A stretch of 7,405 bases of DNA from Bacteroidota bacterium (GCA_003648395.1 QMPB01000210.1:1-7405), one strand, 5' to 3'; counted from the stretch's first letter, positions 1-7,405 are shown. Numbers and translations are program-made. Notes: generated from the letters alone by a model not told the origin.

Positions 1-6
1 AAACCA

Positions 7-1458
7 CTAAAACGCAATAGAAAAACCGAGGTAGAAACCCAGAGAAGTATAAAAATACGACATAGTATTACTTCTTTCTCCCTGTAGCGCAAGTTCTGTT
101 TCAGGATTATAGCTTACAGGATTTGAAAAATTAATGAATTCCTCTTGATTCGCCTTATATCCCAAACTATATTGTAAACCAACAATAAAACTAGATTTTT
201 TATAATTGAATTTTACTCCACTTGTTAAGTGGTATAAATCAATATTTAATGCTTCGTAACTATTGGTTTCCCAATATTTCTCATTATAGCCCATAATATA
301 TGGATTGAAGTCGGTACGAAAACCAACCAAAAAGCCTAAGTGATTCTTTAACATGATTTTATAACCCAAAGCAATATTGAAAATAGCTCTATTCCCAAAA
401 CTATATGAAGAAAAAACACTACCGGCAGTCCCGTCCTCAATAGTTACTTTACTGGGGTCAATACTTAAATATTCCTGAATTGCAGCAAAATATTCTAAAG
501 TTACGTAATACTCTCCTGCTTTATGTTTATTTTTATATCGCCATCCTACTGCAACAGATAATGGGTCCTGCATTTTAAAGTAAATAAATTGAGGATATTC
601 ATTATTATAATAATCCGGTATTTTTTCATGACCATAAAAAATATTTGATTGACTGATGGTTTTATTTACATCAGCATCTCCAAATATTCTGATAGAAGGA
701 ATAGTCACATTAAGACCAAGGCTCCAGTTTTCGTTTCTATAACGAAATCCTATTTTCCCAATAAGACGCCAGTTATAAGCCCTTATTTTTTCATAGCTTT
801 TCCAAGTACTTGAAATGAGAGTAATACTATCACCTGTATTCCAGTTTAAAGGTATTACATTAGCCTCGGCGGAACGAAAGTAACTTAATGACTGAATACT
901 AATACTTGCAGAAGCCCCAACCGACCATTTATCATTGATACGTTTTGATATTCCTACACTCCCCCAATAATCATCATACTGGCTACTTAAATCGAAAAGA
1001 CCTGTGTATTGCTCTTTAAGATTATGATATATCAAATCAGTATTATCATCAACAACTCTATTATAAATAATTGTATTAGCACTATTCCTGTTAAAAATAG
1101 CAAATTGATAAGTCAAATTATCATATTTCTTTGATTGATAAACATAGGATGTAAAACGCGGAAATACCTTAAAAGACCAGTTATCCATATGCGTTCCATC
1201 ACCTAGAGGATTTTTATAGTTTTTGCTTTCTAAATAAAACAAACTGGCATTTAAATCGAAACGAGATTCATTAATATCGGATATTCCGGCAGGATTATAA
1301 AATATGGCTGTTATTTCAGCTCCTCCTCCAACAACCGCACCCGAAAGCAAGGAGGCTTCGGTATTAAAACTATTCGACCAATAGTTTGCCGGTTGTGCCC
1401 AAGCAAAAATAGGTAAGAGGAGTGAAAAACTAAATATTATTCTAAACACATATTTCAT
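7..1458 (-). CDS. FadL/OmpP1/TodX-like outer-membrane beta-barrel protein
   Basis: A 483-residue outer-membrane protein. Residues 1-21 are a signal peptide (MKYVFRIIF, a hydrophobic core, then FAWA before Q22). The mature start resembles the FadL/OmpP1 family: a short N-terminal segment, then SLLSGAVVGGGAEITAIFYNPAG (36-58), with the NPAG motif (55-58) typical of this superfamily. The remainder is amphipathic beta-strands rich in Tyr, Phe and Trp, and the chain ends LGFSIAF with a terminal Phe, a usual outer-membrane barrel insertion signal. Family members move hydrophobic molecules across the outer membrane; the T9SS cargo shuttle PorV is a relative, but its hallmark N-terminal region is not evident here, so substrate and role are open. 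The longest frame begins at a TTG at 1509; the ATG at 1458 is preferred because the signal peptide starts there and a promoter box lies just upstream. The stop is TAG at 7-9, so any terminator lies outside the window. Confidence 0.88.
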   Translation of the reverse strand: MKYVFRIIFSFSLLLPIFAWAQPANYWSNSFNTEASLLSGAVVGGGAEITAIFYNPAGISDINESRFDLNASLFYLESKNYKNPLGDGTHMDNWSFKVFPRFTSYVYQSKKYDNLTYQFAIFNRNSANTIIYNRVVDDNTDLIYHNLKEQYTGLFDLSSQYDDYWGSVGISKRINDKWSVGASASISIQSLSYFRSAEANVIPLNWNTGDSITLISSTWKSYEKIRAYNWRLIGKIGFRYRNENWSLGLNVTIPSIRIFGDADVNKTISQSNIFYGHEKIPDYYNNEYPQFIYFKMQDPLSVAVGWRYKNKHKAGEYYVTLEYFAAIQEYLSIDPSKVTIEDGTAGSVFSSYSFGNRAIFNIALGYKIMLKNHLGFLVGFRTDFNPYIMGYNEKYWETNSYEALNIDLYHLTSGVKFNYKKSSFIVGLQYSLGYKANQEEFINFSNPVSYNPETELALQGERSNTMSYFYTSLGFYLGFSIAF

Positions 1459-1463
1459 TGAGG

Positions 1464-1493
1464 CAAAAGTAAGGAAATATGACCAACAATAAA
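1464..1493 (-). promoter_or_regulatory. Probable Bacteroidota-type promoter for the FadL-like gene
   Basis: TACTTTTG (1471-1464 on the minus strand) matches the Bacteroidota sigma-factor -7 consensus TAnnTTTG exactly. It lies in the 54-base gap between the secreted-protein stop and the ATG at 1458, with only five bases (CCTCA) between the box and the ATG, so the transcript would have almost no 5' leader. The -33 element is weak: TTTA lies 18 bases upstream and TTG 15 bases upstream, where TTG/TTTG at about 19-21 would be ideal. The gene may therefore be transcribed independently of its upstream neighbours. Confidence 0.55.
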
Positions 1494-1512
1494 CCGCATT
1501 AATTCTCAAGTT

Positions 1513-3162
1513 TTATTGAATAATAATTTTTGTCTTTTGAGTGTCTGTTTTGGTTCCTATCTCCAATATATAAACCCCAGTTTCTAAATTGCTAACATCT
1601 AGCATATACTCCAAAGTATGGATTTGATCTATTGATTTACAGAGTACGCCCAAGCGATTGTATATTTTTATTCCGGATATAGTAGATTTGGAATTTACTC
1701 TTATATTATCCTTTGTTGGGTTTGGAAAGACCGATACTTTTGTATCGATATTATTCACAGCCCAAGGGAAGATACAAGTCTCATTTGATTCCTCCGATAT
1801 ACACTCAGAATATACCGAAACAACGTGATAGCAATAATACCCATAAGATATGTTATCAACATATGAAGTGTTTTGTATGAGCGTATCATAAACTACCGAA
1901 CCATCTCTAATAATATTATATCCTAGTATTTCTTGAGGATTGTTTTGGGGTGCATCCCAATAAAGGTGAACAGTAAATACTCCGTTATTATAATTGTAAT
2001 CTGCTTCAAGATTTTCAGGGGCTAAGCATGGCCAAGGGATTCCTATATCATTTATACATAAGTCACCATAGCAAGAATTCCAATTATGATTTCCCTCATC
2101 ATTTGAATATACAGAAGTGATACATAAATCCCAAAACCCATATTGTGGTGCTTCTTCAATAATATAAAAGGTATCAGGTTCGGGAACAAAGGCAATAATA
2201 GAATCGTCTATATAGATATTTGTTCCAAGTCTTATTGTTTCTCTATTTTTACCATTATAAGTGTAAATATCTATGGACAGTAAAAAATTCCCAATTGTTG
2301 ATGAACTATAATCCTGAAGGTTAGATAAATTAACAATGGTAGAACCTTGGGGGTCATCAAAATTGTCTCCTGCTATACAAGGATAGGCATCATCTGAAAC
2401 ATTGCCCATAGGCTCCATAAAAATCCCTATCTCCGTTATTCCTTCAACACCTATATCCCCCAATTCAATATCGTTTTCCCAAGTATCATTATCAGTTGTT
2501 TGATAAGGGCCTATAATTGCAATAGTTTGCTTATTTACCCAATCAATGATGTGAATTTTGTAATCCCAAGTTCCAAGATTACCCCATGATTTATGGTAAA
2601 AGTTTGCAGAATGGATTACCGCATCAGGATATCCTGCTAAGTTGAAAACAACACCATACCCATAATTAAAACTTTGATATTGACCGTTTACACCTTCACC
2701 ATAACCTTGATTGATCTCTATTAACTCCGGTTGTGGATAATCTGACCATGTTATCAATACTTCGTCAAATCCCTCTAAGTTATAAGCATCCACCATTGTA
2801 TGGTTCGGAAAACTATCGCAAGGCAAATAAACGAATTCAAAATTAACTTTATCAGATACGCCACTATTATACAAGGCCTGTACTTCGGCTATATATGTTT
2901 CTCCACTAATTAATTCTTCCTCATTATATTGAAAGAAATTGGTATCCACATCGGCAATAAAAGTACTGTTTAACCATATTTTATAAAATTGAAAATCATC
3001 ATTCTCAATCGCATCCCAAGTGGCAAAGCCTGCAGGAATAACATAGAAATTTTCGGGAACTGCTTCGTCCAATATGGATTTTGTTTGTGCATTTATTTGT
3101 AATGCAATTACAGTGAGAAGAATGATTAAAGCCCAGTAATAAAAAGGAGATATTTTTTTCAT
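1513..3162 (-). CDS. Secreted fibronectin-type protein with type A T9SS C-terminal sorting domain
   Basis: A 549-residue exported protein, probably attached to the cell surface or released through the T9SS. Residues 1-26 form a signal peptide (MKK, a hydrophobic stretch at about 8-23, then INAQ). Residues about 35-115 form a beta module of a kind common in Bacteroidota secreted proteins (FQFYKIWLN, then GETYIAEVQALYNSG). About 145-300 is a Trp/Tyr/Asp-rich, beta-looking region I cannot assign (HKSWGNLGTWDYKIHIIDW at 189-207). About 305-375 resembles a second incomplete fibronectin-like unit. About 380-463 is a fibronectin type III-like domain (ENLEA, LYWDAP, GYNIIRDG, SYVD). Residues 476-549 are the T9SS sorting domain: VSVFPNPTKD, GIKIYNRLG, LDVSNLETGVYILEI, KTKIIIQ. 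Several Cys pairs lie in 347-462. No catalytic motif is seen, so an adhesin or structural role is a guess. The ATG at 3162 begins directly with the signal peptide. It follows the previous gene by 68 bases. Confidence 0.93.
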   Translation of the reverse strand: MKKISPFYYWALIILLTVIALQINAQTKSILDEAVPENFYVIPAGFATWDAIENDDFQFYKIWLNSTFIADVDTNFFQYNEEELISGETYIAEVQALYNSGVSDKVNFEFVYLPCDSFPNHTMVDAYNLEGFDEVLITWSDYPQPELIEINQGYGEGVNGQYQSFNYGYGVVFNLAGYPDAVIHSANFYHKSWGNLGTWDYKIHIIDWVNKQTIAIIGPYQTTDNDTWENDIELGDIGVEGITEIGIFMEPMGNVSDDAYPCIAGDNFDDPQGSTIVNLSNLQDYSSSTIGNFLLSIDIYTYNGKNRETIRLGTNIYIDDSIIAFVPEPDTFYIIEEAPQYGFWDLCITSVYSNDEGNHNWNSCYGDLCINDIGIPWPCLAPENLEADYNYNNGVFTVHLYWDAPQNNPQEILGYNIIRDGSVVYDTLIQNTSYVDNISYGYYCYHVVSVYSECISEESNETCIFPWAVNNIDTKVSVFPNPTKDNIRVNSKSTISGIKIYNRLGVLCKSIDQIHTLEYMLDVSNLETGVYILEIGTKTDTQKTKIIIQ

Positions 3163-3166
3163 GGGT

Positions 3167-3201
3167 GAAAGATTTATAATGTGAAAATAACCAACAATAA
3201 A
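3167..3201 (-). promoter_or_regulatory. Possible weak promoter before the T9SS cargo gene
   Basis: In the 68-base gap before the ATG at 3162, a TTG (3197-3195) is followed after 20 bases by AATCTTTC (3174-3167). The spacing is right for a Bacteroidota promoter, but the -7 match to TAnnTTTG is only four of six defined positions. The upstream part shares the 12-mer TTTATTGTTGGT with the region before the FadL-like gene. Read-through from sprA is an equally good explanation for expression. Confidence 0.25.
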
Positions 3202-3230
3202 TAGACAGACTAACAGTTGAAATGGTTGCG

Positions 3231-3710
3231 TTAATCATCTAATTCTGATCTATCCCATGGAATATCGTCATCTGGATCATGGTCATGAGGCCCCACTCCC
3301 GGAGGATTGAACAATCCCCAACGATCTATTATATAATTCCACTTATCAAAACTCTCAACCCATTCAATAAACAAGAGCCTGAACTCCTCAATTCTATCTC
3401 TTACCAAATAAAAATACTCTACATATTCAAAACCAAACATTTTAAAGCTATGCTCCACAACTAATAAATCATTTGCTGCTTTACGAATAATAGCTGCATT
3501 CTCCATTCTTATTGAATATATGTCTCCTCCTTCTGCACCGGCAATTTTTGCAGGAATAATCATTGCATCAGTCAACATTTGGCTGACCATAAATTGCAAT
3601 TGCTCATCTTCTTCGGGTACTAAAGCAGCTATTTCTCTAACTATATTATATATTTCTTCTGCTTTTTTATAGAGAGGCAAATCTTCATAATCCTTTTCAA
3701 AATTATCCAT
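3231..3710 (-). CDS. Small helical protein, divergent four-helix-bundle (23S rRNA IVP/Avd-like) family, with acidic tail
   Basis: A 159-residue, mostly helical, acidic protein with no signal peptide or membrane segment, so probably cytoplasmic. The layout matches the four-helix-bundle superfamily: an LPLYKKAEEIYNIV helix (11-31), a PEEDE turn, a second helix ending IIPAKIAGAEGG (51-62, compare the family's IPxNIAEG), a third helix (about 66-91), then FGFEYVEY and RDRIEEFRLLFIEWV (104-118). Beyond the usual fold is a C-terminal extension: WGLFNPPGV (131-139) followed by a His/Asp/Pro tail with DPDDDIPWD (145-153). The ATG at 3710 is chosen over the TTG one codon upstream. It starts 21 bases after the sprA stop with no room for a convincing promoter, so co-transcription with sprA is likely. 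Function is unknown; a T9SS-related role is suggested only by position. Family assignment is by pattern and is tentative; that it is a real gene is much more certain. Confidence 0.85.
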   Translation of the reverse strand: MDNFEKDYEDLPLYKKAEEIYNIVREIAALVPEEDEQLQFMVSQMLTDAMIIPAKIAGAEGGDIYSIRMENAAIIRKAANDLLVVEHSFKMFGFEYVEYFYLVRDRIEEFRLLFIEWVESFDKWNYIIDRWGLFNPPGVGPHDHDPDDDIPWDRSELDD

Positions 3711-3731
3711 CAAATTTAGTTTTAAAAGAAA

Positions 3732-6700
3732 TTACTGAGTTAAAGTAAATCGTAAACTAATACCTCCACTTGTGGTTGAGTTAGGATATTGACTGGCTAC
3801 ATGAGGTTTATTCATGATTTGATCGTAATACAATCGGATAGTAAATTTTTGACTTACCATATAATCAGCCGAAAAATTAATAGAGGTAACTCTTTGTCCG
3901 GAGCTAATTTGGTCAATATCCTGATCTAATCTACGTAATACCGTTTTATTATCCCTGATAGAAAAATCCACTTTCACATTGATATCAGAATTCATTTGCT
4001 TTTTCTTGCCTTTGCTTCCTAATGTTTTAATAGAAAACTTCACATTTTTGATACGATATCCTACACCAATGATATATTCATTACTACTTACTTCTGTCAG
4101 CTGATTATTCACAAAACTTAATGAGAGATTACGTGATTTCTTAAATTCAAGATTGGTAAGCAAGCTATTATTCCAAGTCATATCGAGCTTTATCAATGGA
4201 CTAAACTGCTCAGAAATACTCAATAAAGCCATATCATATCTATTCACAAAGTCACCGGCCTCATTAATAGCACTTGGTCTGCCAATATCTCGAATATCTT
4301 CGAAATTAACATTACTTACATAAGATCCTATGCTATAAGCTGAGCGGTAACTATGAGTAATAGTTACATTTTTAAATATTTTACGAAGCGCAGGAATCTT
4401 ACTCAATCCTTTATAGGTAACTCTCCAATTGGGAAAAGGAATAGTAGGAAAATAATTCAATGGAATATTCTCCACATTCCTATTGGTATAAGCTGCAATA
4501 AACGAACCATGCAATACATCTTGTGAGGAGGAGCTATAACCATTCGGGAAACTCGTAGTGTCATTATAACCACCATCCCAATAAGGATTTTCTCGAGCAA
4601 GTCTATCAGCAACTTTTATCCTATTCGACTTCATGGTCTCATAAGTTTTAGTTGTATTATTCTCATCCATTTTGTCAAAAGCAGTACCAAAAGTAAAGAA
4701 AGACATACTAAAACTACCTCGTTCCATAGGAGTATACTCTTGGAACATTCCTAAATTATCATCATACTTATAATGACTTTCTCGTGTATAGCTATATGTC
4801 CTAGTTGCCGTGAGTTCTATTCTAAAATCTTTAAAAGGTTCCAAAGTGGCACGAGCATTTAAGTTCGTCGTATACTTATTAAAGTTCAGCGTATTCATAC
4901 TTGAGTCGGTAGAAAGCCACATGGTATGATCGGCATAACGAGTAATATCGTTCTCCCAACCAAAAACATATCCTATTCCGGGAGCCATTTGAGTCCAGTT
5001 ATTTCCAAGAGCACCAGGTTCAGGGAAAAAGCCCGGCATTAAATTACCTTTGCTTTGAGAATAGGTAATAGACCCATCCTTCCACATCATCAAGAATTTC
5101 AAGGTATTATCGAGTATGGCCTTAGCTATTTTATGATCTTTCTTGGTAGAGTCTGCTTTTGCTTTGGTATCTTTTTTAGCTGTTGATCCTCTTCGAGCCG
5201 ATCCTTTATTTCCCCTTCCTCGCTTTCTGCTTCCTCTATTTAACTTCTTTAAGTATGGCACTTTATTATATAGTTTCTCCATTCTTAAATTACCATTTAA
5301 AGAAACAGTATTAGAGTTTTCAATAGTATTACCCAAACGCACTTGTAGGCTTTGTGGGCTGGCAGTCCAGTGGTAATCTCCCTGATATCGAGCATTGGCT
5401 GTCATCCAGTCTAATAAAGGAATTTTATTGATAGGAATAGCCCAATTTAAACCAATAGATTGATCGAACTGGTTCATACTACCACCATTAAATACGCTGG
5501 TCCAAACACTATCTCGATAACCATTCATAAATTCTTTATTACTTCTATCAATCCTTCCTTGTGGCTCATCGATAAAAGCATTAGCTTGAGCAGAATAGTC
5601 TAATTTTATACTTTTCGAAAGATCAAATTTCAAGTTATAAGTCCTGTTCCAATCAAATTTCTTAGCCCAAGTCCAGCGCATAGGAATATCTCCTCTGCTC
5701 TTATTTCGCATCAATTTATCGGTATACTCTCTATTCACATCCATGCGGAAGGAGAAAAGCTTTGGCAAATAATAGAAATTGAAATCTCTAATAATCCTTA
5801 AGGACTTGCTCTTTAAAAACTTCACTTTCTTAAGAGGAGTAACAGCCTTAGGGTTTAAGGCTAAATTATAACCTATTCCTCCCCTATGGGTTTTCTTTAA
5901 ATGGTATTGAACATCAATATTACGATGGTATATTTCGGAGTAGCTATAGCTCACATCAAAATTCTCAATATCGTAAAAATGTTGTTTGGTCATGGCCGCA
6001 CCTGTACGGTCTTTCCTCACATTGATAAAGTTGATGTTCTTACGAATAGTCAAATCCTGTGATAAAGCTTTCACGGAGTCTTTTTGTCGAGTAGTGGCAT
6101 AACTATCTAAATCCTTGTCAAAATTAATATCAGGATCTAATGGATTATACTCTGGTGTCATTCTAGTTTCCGAATAATCAAAATGCATAGGCACTTTCAC
6201 TCCCCATTCTTCCGGGAAGAATTTGCCTAATTGAAGATTAGTTGCAATATCAAAATTCGTGATATCTTCTTGCTGCCTATCATTGATCTTACTCTCTAAG
6301 CCACCAAAACCAGCTGTACTTCTACCACCCGAAACTATCACATTACCAAAATCCGCTAAATCTACTTTTGCTCTGGCTGTTGCTGCCCAAGCCGACTTAT
6401 TATCAAAATCGGTTACTCTTAACTCATTTACCCATACTTCGGCACATTTAGGCAAACCGTCGTCATCATCATTAAAACCTTGTTTTTTAGGATTCCTAAC
6501 ACCAATCATAATAGCTCTAACATCACTCAAACTTGGTGCTCCTAATACAGTTATGATGTTTTCGCCGTCCATTTCAGAATATGGGATCGTAAGACTTACG
6601 TCTTCACTATTTTCACGTTCAGCAATATTCCTATTTAGTTTCACATCTACCAATTTCTCCAAAATAATATCTAAACTATTAGACTCAGGCCAAATAGCAT

Positions 6701-7405
6701 AAGGATCGGAAGTACCCCATTCTGTTAAATGCAGAGGAACTTCATATTCATAGTAGTTATCGGTAAAATCGGAACCTAATCGTAGGAATAAGCTTAAATC
6801 TTTATCTTCAAGGCTTGGGTCATTAGCAGTTCTTTCTGCATGCACAAACATCTTAAGTTTTTTATATCTTCGGAAGTCAAAATCGGTAGTTTTAAATACA
6901 GCACGAGCATCACCATCTACCAAACCACAAGTATATATCTGCATGGCCTGTTCATTCTGTCTTTGCAGGTTAGTAGTCCCAATATTTACTTCTCTATCAA
7001 TACCGGGAGGTAATACATAAGGAATTGGTGTTCTGTTACCATTCTCTTCGATATTAATTGCTGCTGTTTCAAAAATAGTTCCACTCTGTTGATCATTAGG
7101 AACAAATTCACCGGGTGCTAGCAAGCTATATTCATATTTTCTCCAATCACTTCTTACCAATTCGAGAGTTGCAAAACGCAATACAGTTGGCTCTTCAAAT
7201 TCTTTCAAGAACATTCGCATAAAACGAATAGATTTGAAGTCACGAATATTCCCTACTACTTTATTTGGTCTATTAATAGGAATTTTAAACTGATACCATT
7301 TTGTAAGGATAGGGTCCCCATTTTCCTTGATTAACCTACCGTCTCCTTGGCGCATATCAGTAATATAACCTGTTCCTACTTCCATATCATCAGGATGAAG
7401 AACAA
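3732..7405 (-). CDS. sprA: SprA/Sov, T9SS outer-membrane translocon barrel (C-terminal half, 5' end outside window)
   Basis: SprA (Sov in Porphyromonas) is the very large single-chain beta-barrel that forms the outer-membrane pore of the type IX secretion system and is needed for gliding in motile species. The reading frame is open to the window edge: the codons before the first in-window ATG (7385) read VLHPDD and lead into EVGTGYITD, a SprA-like stretch, so that ATG is internal. About 1,223 codons are visible, roughly half of a family that usually runs to about 2,400 residues. Recognisable segments include AEVWVNELRVTDFDNK (about 6375-6445), a GGRSTAGFGG stretch after it, LMPGFFPEPGALG (about 5000-5045), and the family-type end GGISLRFTLTQ before TAA. 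The second half shows alternating polar/aromatic strands typical of an outer-membrane barrel. A Lys/Arg-rich low-complexity insert lies at about 5130-5250. No frameshift or internal stop is seen. Identification is from recalled family sequence, not a search. Confidence 0.95.
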   Translation of the reverse strand, partial: VLHPDDMEVGTGYITDMRQGDGRLIKENGDPILTKWYQFKIPINRPNKVVGNIRDFKSIRFMRMFLKEFEEPTVLRFATLELVRSDWRKYEYSLLAPGEFVPNDQQSGTIFETAAINIEENGNRTPIPYVLPPGIDREVNIGTTNLQRQNEQAMQIYTCGLVDGDARAVFKTTDFDFRRYKKLKMFVHAERTANDPSLEDKDLSLFLRLGSDFTDNYYEYEVPLHLTEWGTSDPYAIWPESNSLDIILEKLVDVKLNRNIAERENSEDVSLTIPYSEMDGENIITVLGAPSLSDVRAIMIGVRNPKKQGFNDDDDGLPKCAEVWVNELRVTDFDNKSAWAATARAKVDLADFGNVIVSGGRSTAGFGGLESKINDRQQEDITNFDIATNLQLGKFFPEEWGVKVPMHFDYSETRMTPEYNPLDPDINFDKDLDSYATTRQKDSVKALSQDLTIRKNINFINVRKDRTGAAMTKQHFYDIENFDVSYSYSEIYHRNIDVQYHLKKTHRGGIGYNLALNPKAVTPLKKVKFLKSKSLRIIRDFNFYYLPKLFSFRMDVNREYTDKLMRNKSRGDIPMRWTWAKKFDWNRTYNLKFDLSKSIKLDYSAQANAFIDEPQGRIDRSNKEFMNGYRDSVWTSVFNGGSMNQFDQSIGLNWAIPINKIPLLDWMTANARYQGDYHWTASPQSLQVRLGNTIENSNTVSLNGNLRMEKLYNKVPYLKKLNRGSRKRGRGNKGSARRGSTAKKDTKAKADSTKKDHKIAKAILDNTLKFLMMWKDGSITYSQSKGNLMPGFFPEPGALGNNWTQMAPGIGYVFGWENDITRYADHTMWLSTDSSMNTLNFNKYTTNLNARATLEPFKDFRIELTATRTYSYTRESHYKYDDNLGMFQEYTPMERGSFSMSFFTFGTAFDKMDENNTTKTYETMKSNRIKVADRLARENPYWDGGYNDTTSFPNGYSSSSQDVLHGSFIAAYTNRNVENIPLNYFPTIPFPNWRVTYKGLSKIPALRKIFKNVTITHSYRSAYSIGSYVSNVNFEDIRDIGRPSAINEAGDFVNRYDMALLSISEQFSPLIKLDMTWNNSLLTNLEFKKSRNLSLSFVNNQLTEVSSNEYIIGVGYRIKNVKFSIKTLGSKGKKKQMNSDINVKVDFSIRDNKTVLRRLDQDIDQISSGQRVTSINFSADYMVSQKFTIRLYYDQIMNKPHVASQYPNSTTSGGISLRFTLTQ
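5130..5250 (-). other. Lys/Arg-rich low-complexity insert within SprA
   Basis: Codons in this stretch encode a Gly/Ser/Ala-rich run with 15 basic residues among 36 (for example GSRKRGRGNKGSARRG, then KKDTKAKADSTKKD). It sits between a strand ending PYLKKL and the following KAILDNTLKFLMMW segment. It is in frame and flanked by normal SprA sequence, so it is probably a flexible loop rather than an error. I recall basic linkers near this point in other SprA proteins, but cannot confirm an alignment here. Confidence 0.7.

Noticed and set aside
3163..3230. Terminator between gene 2 and gene 3
   Set aside because: Only short imperfect pairings (such as AACC with GGTT) with long loops are present; there is no GC-rich stem followed by a T-run.
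3005..3238. Minus-strand open frame of 77 codons across the gene 2/gene 3 gap
   Set aside because: It overlaps the signal-peptide region of the cargo gene in another frame and the end of gene 2; its composition (Ser/Cys/His/Asn-rich) is not protein-like.
3279..3464. Plus-strand open frame of 61 codons
   Set aside because: Antisense to gene 2, with no independent start signal and no recognisable content.
3231..3710. Avd-type accessory protein of a diversity-generating retroelement, or an rRNA intervening-sequence protein
   Set aside because: The fold resembles these, but there is no reverse transcriptase, no template/variable repeat pair and no rRNA in the window.
5143..5376. Plus-strand open frame of 77 codons
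   Set aside because: Antisense to the basic SprA insert; its Leu/Pro/Phe-rich composition is the mirror of Lys/Arg/Gly codons.
6259..6702. Plus-strand open frame of 147 codons
   Set aside because: It lies entirely antisense to well-conserved SprA sequence, has no promoter, and its Ser/Leu/Pro-rich translation is typical of a complementary-strand shadow.
7383..7385. ATG at 7385 as the start of a shorter protein
   Set aside because: The frame stays open upstream to the window edge and the upstream codons fit SprA, so this is an internal Met in a gene cut by the window.

Overview
The window is an AT-rich segment of a Bacteroidota (Bacteroidetes) chromosome. Three signs point there: the C-terminal half of SprA, the giant outer-membrane translocon barrel of the type IX secretion system (T9SS); a secreted protein ending in a type A T9SS sorting domain (PNP-type start, GVY-type end); and a TAnnTTTG promoter box of the Bacteroidota type just before a start codon. 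No Shine-Dalgarno-like sequence is visible at the starts, which also fits the phylum. I cannot name the genus.

All four genes lie on the minus strand, so in transcription order the layout runs from high to low coordinates: (1) sprA, entering the window already in progress at 7405 and ending at 3732; (2) a 159-residue, probably cytoplasmic helical protein (3231-3710), 21 bases after sprA and likely on the same transcript, which looks like a divergent member of the four-helix-bundle (23S rRNA intervening-sequence protein/Avd-like) superfamily with an unusual WGLFNPPGV plus acidic tail; (3) a 549-residue secreted beta-domain protein with fibronectin-type modules and a T9SS sorting domain (1513-3162), after a 68-base gap; (4) a 483-residue FadL/OmpP1-like outer-membrane barrel (7-1458), after a 54-base gap that contains a good -7 box. 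Coding density is about 98%. There is no RNA gene, mobile element, CRISPR array or non-coding stretch longer than 70 bases.

How the genes may work together: SprA is the pore through which T9SS cargo crosses the outer membrane, and gene 3 is a typical cargo. Gene 4 belongs to the broad barrel superfamily that includes PorV, the T9SS cargo shuttle, but does not look like PorV itself. A local translocon-cargo-barrel module is therefore possible, but it rests only on proximity. The item most worth follow-up is the small protein behind sprA. Two starts were moved from the longest open frame: gene 2 to an ATG one codon inside a TTG, and gene 4 to an ATG 17 codons inside a TTG, where the signal peptide begins.
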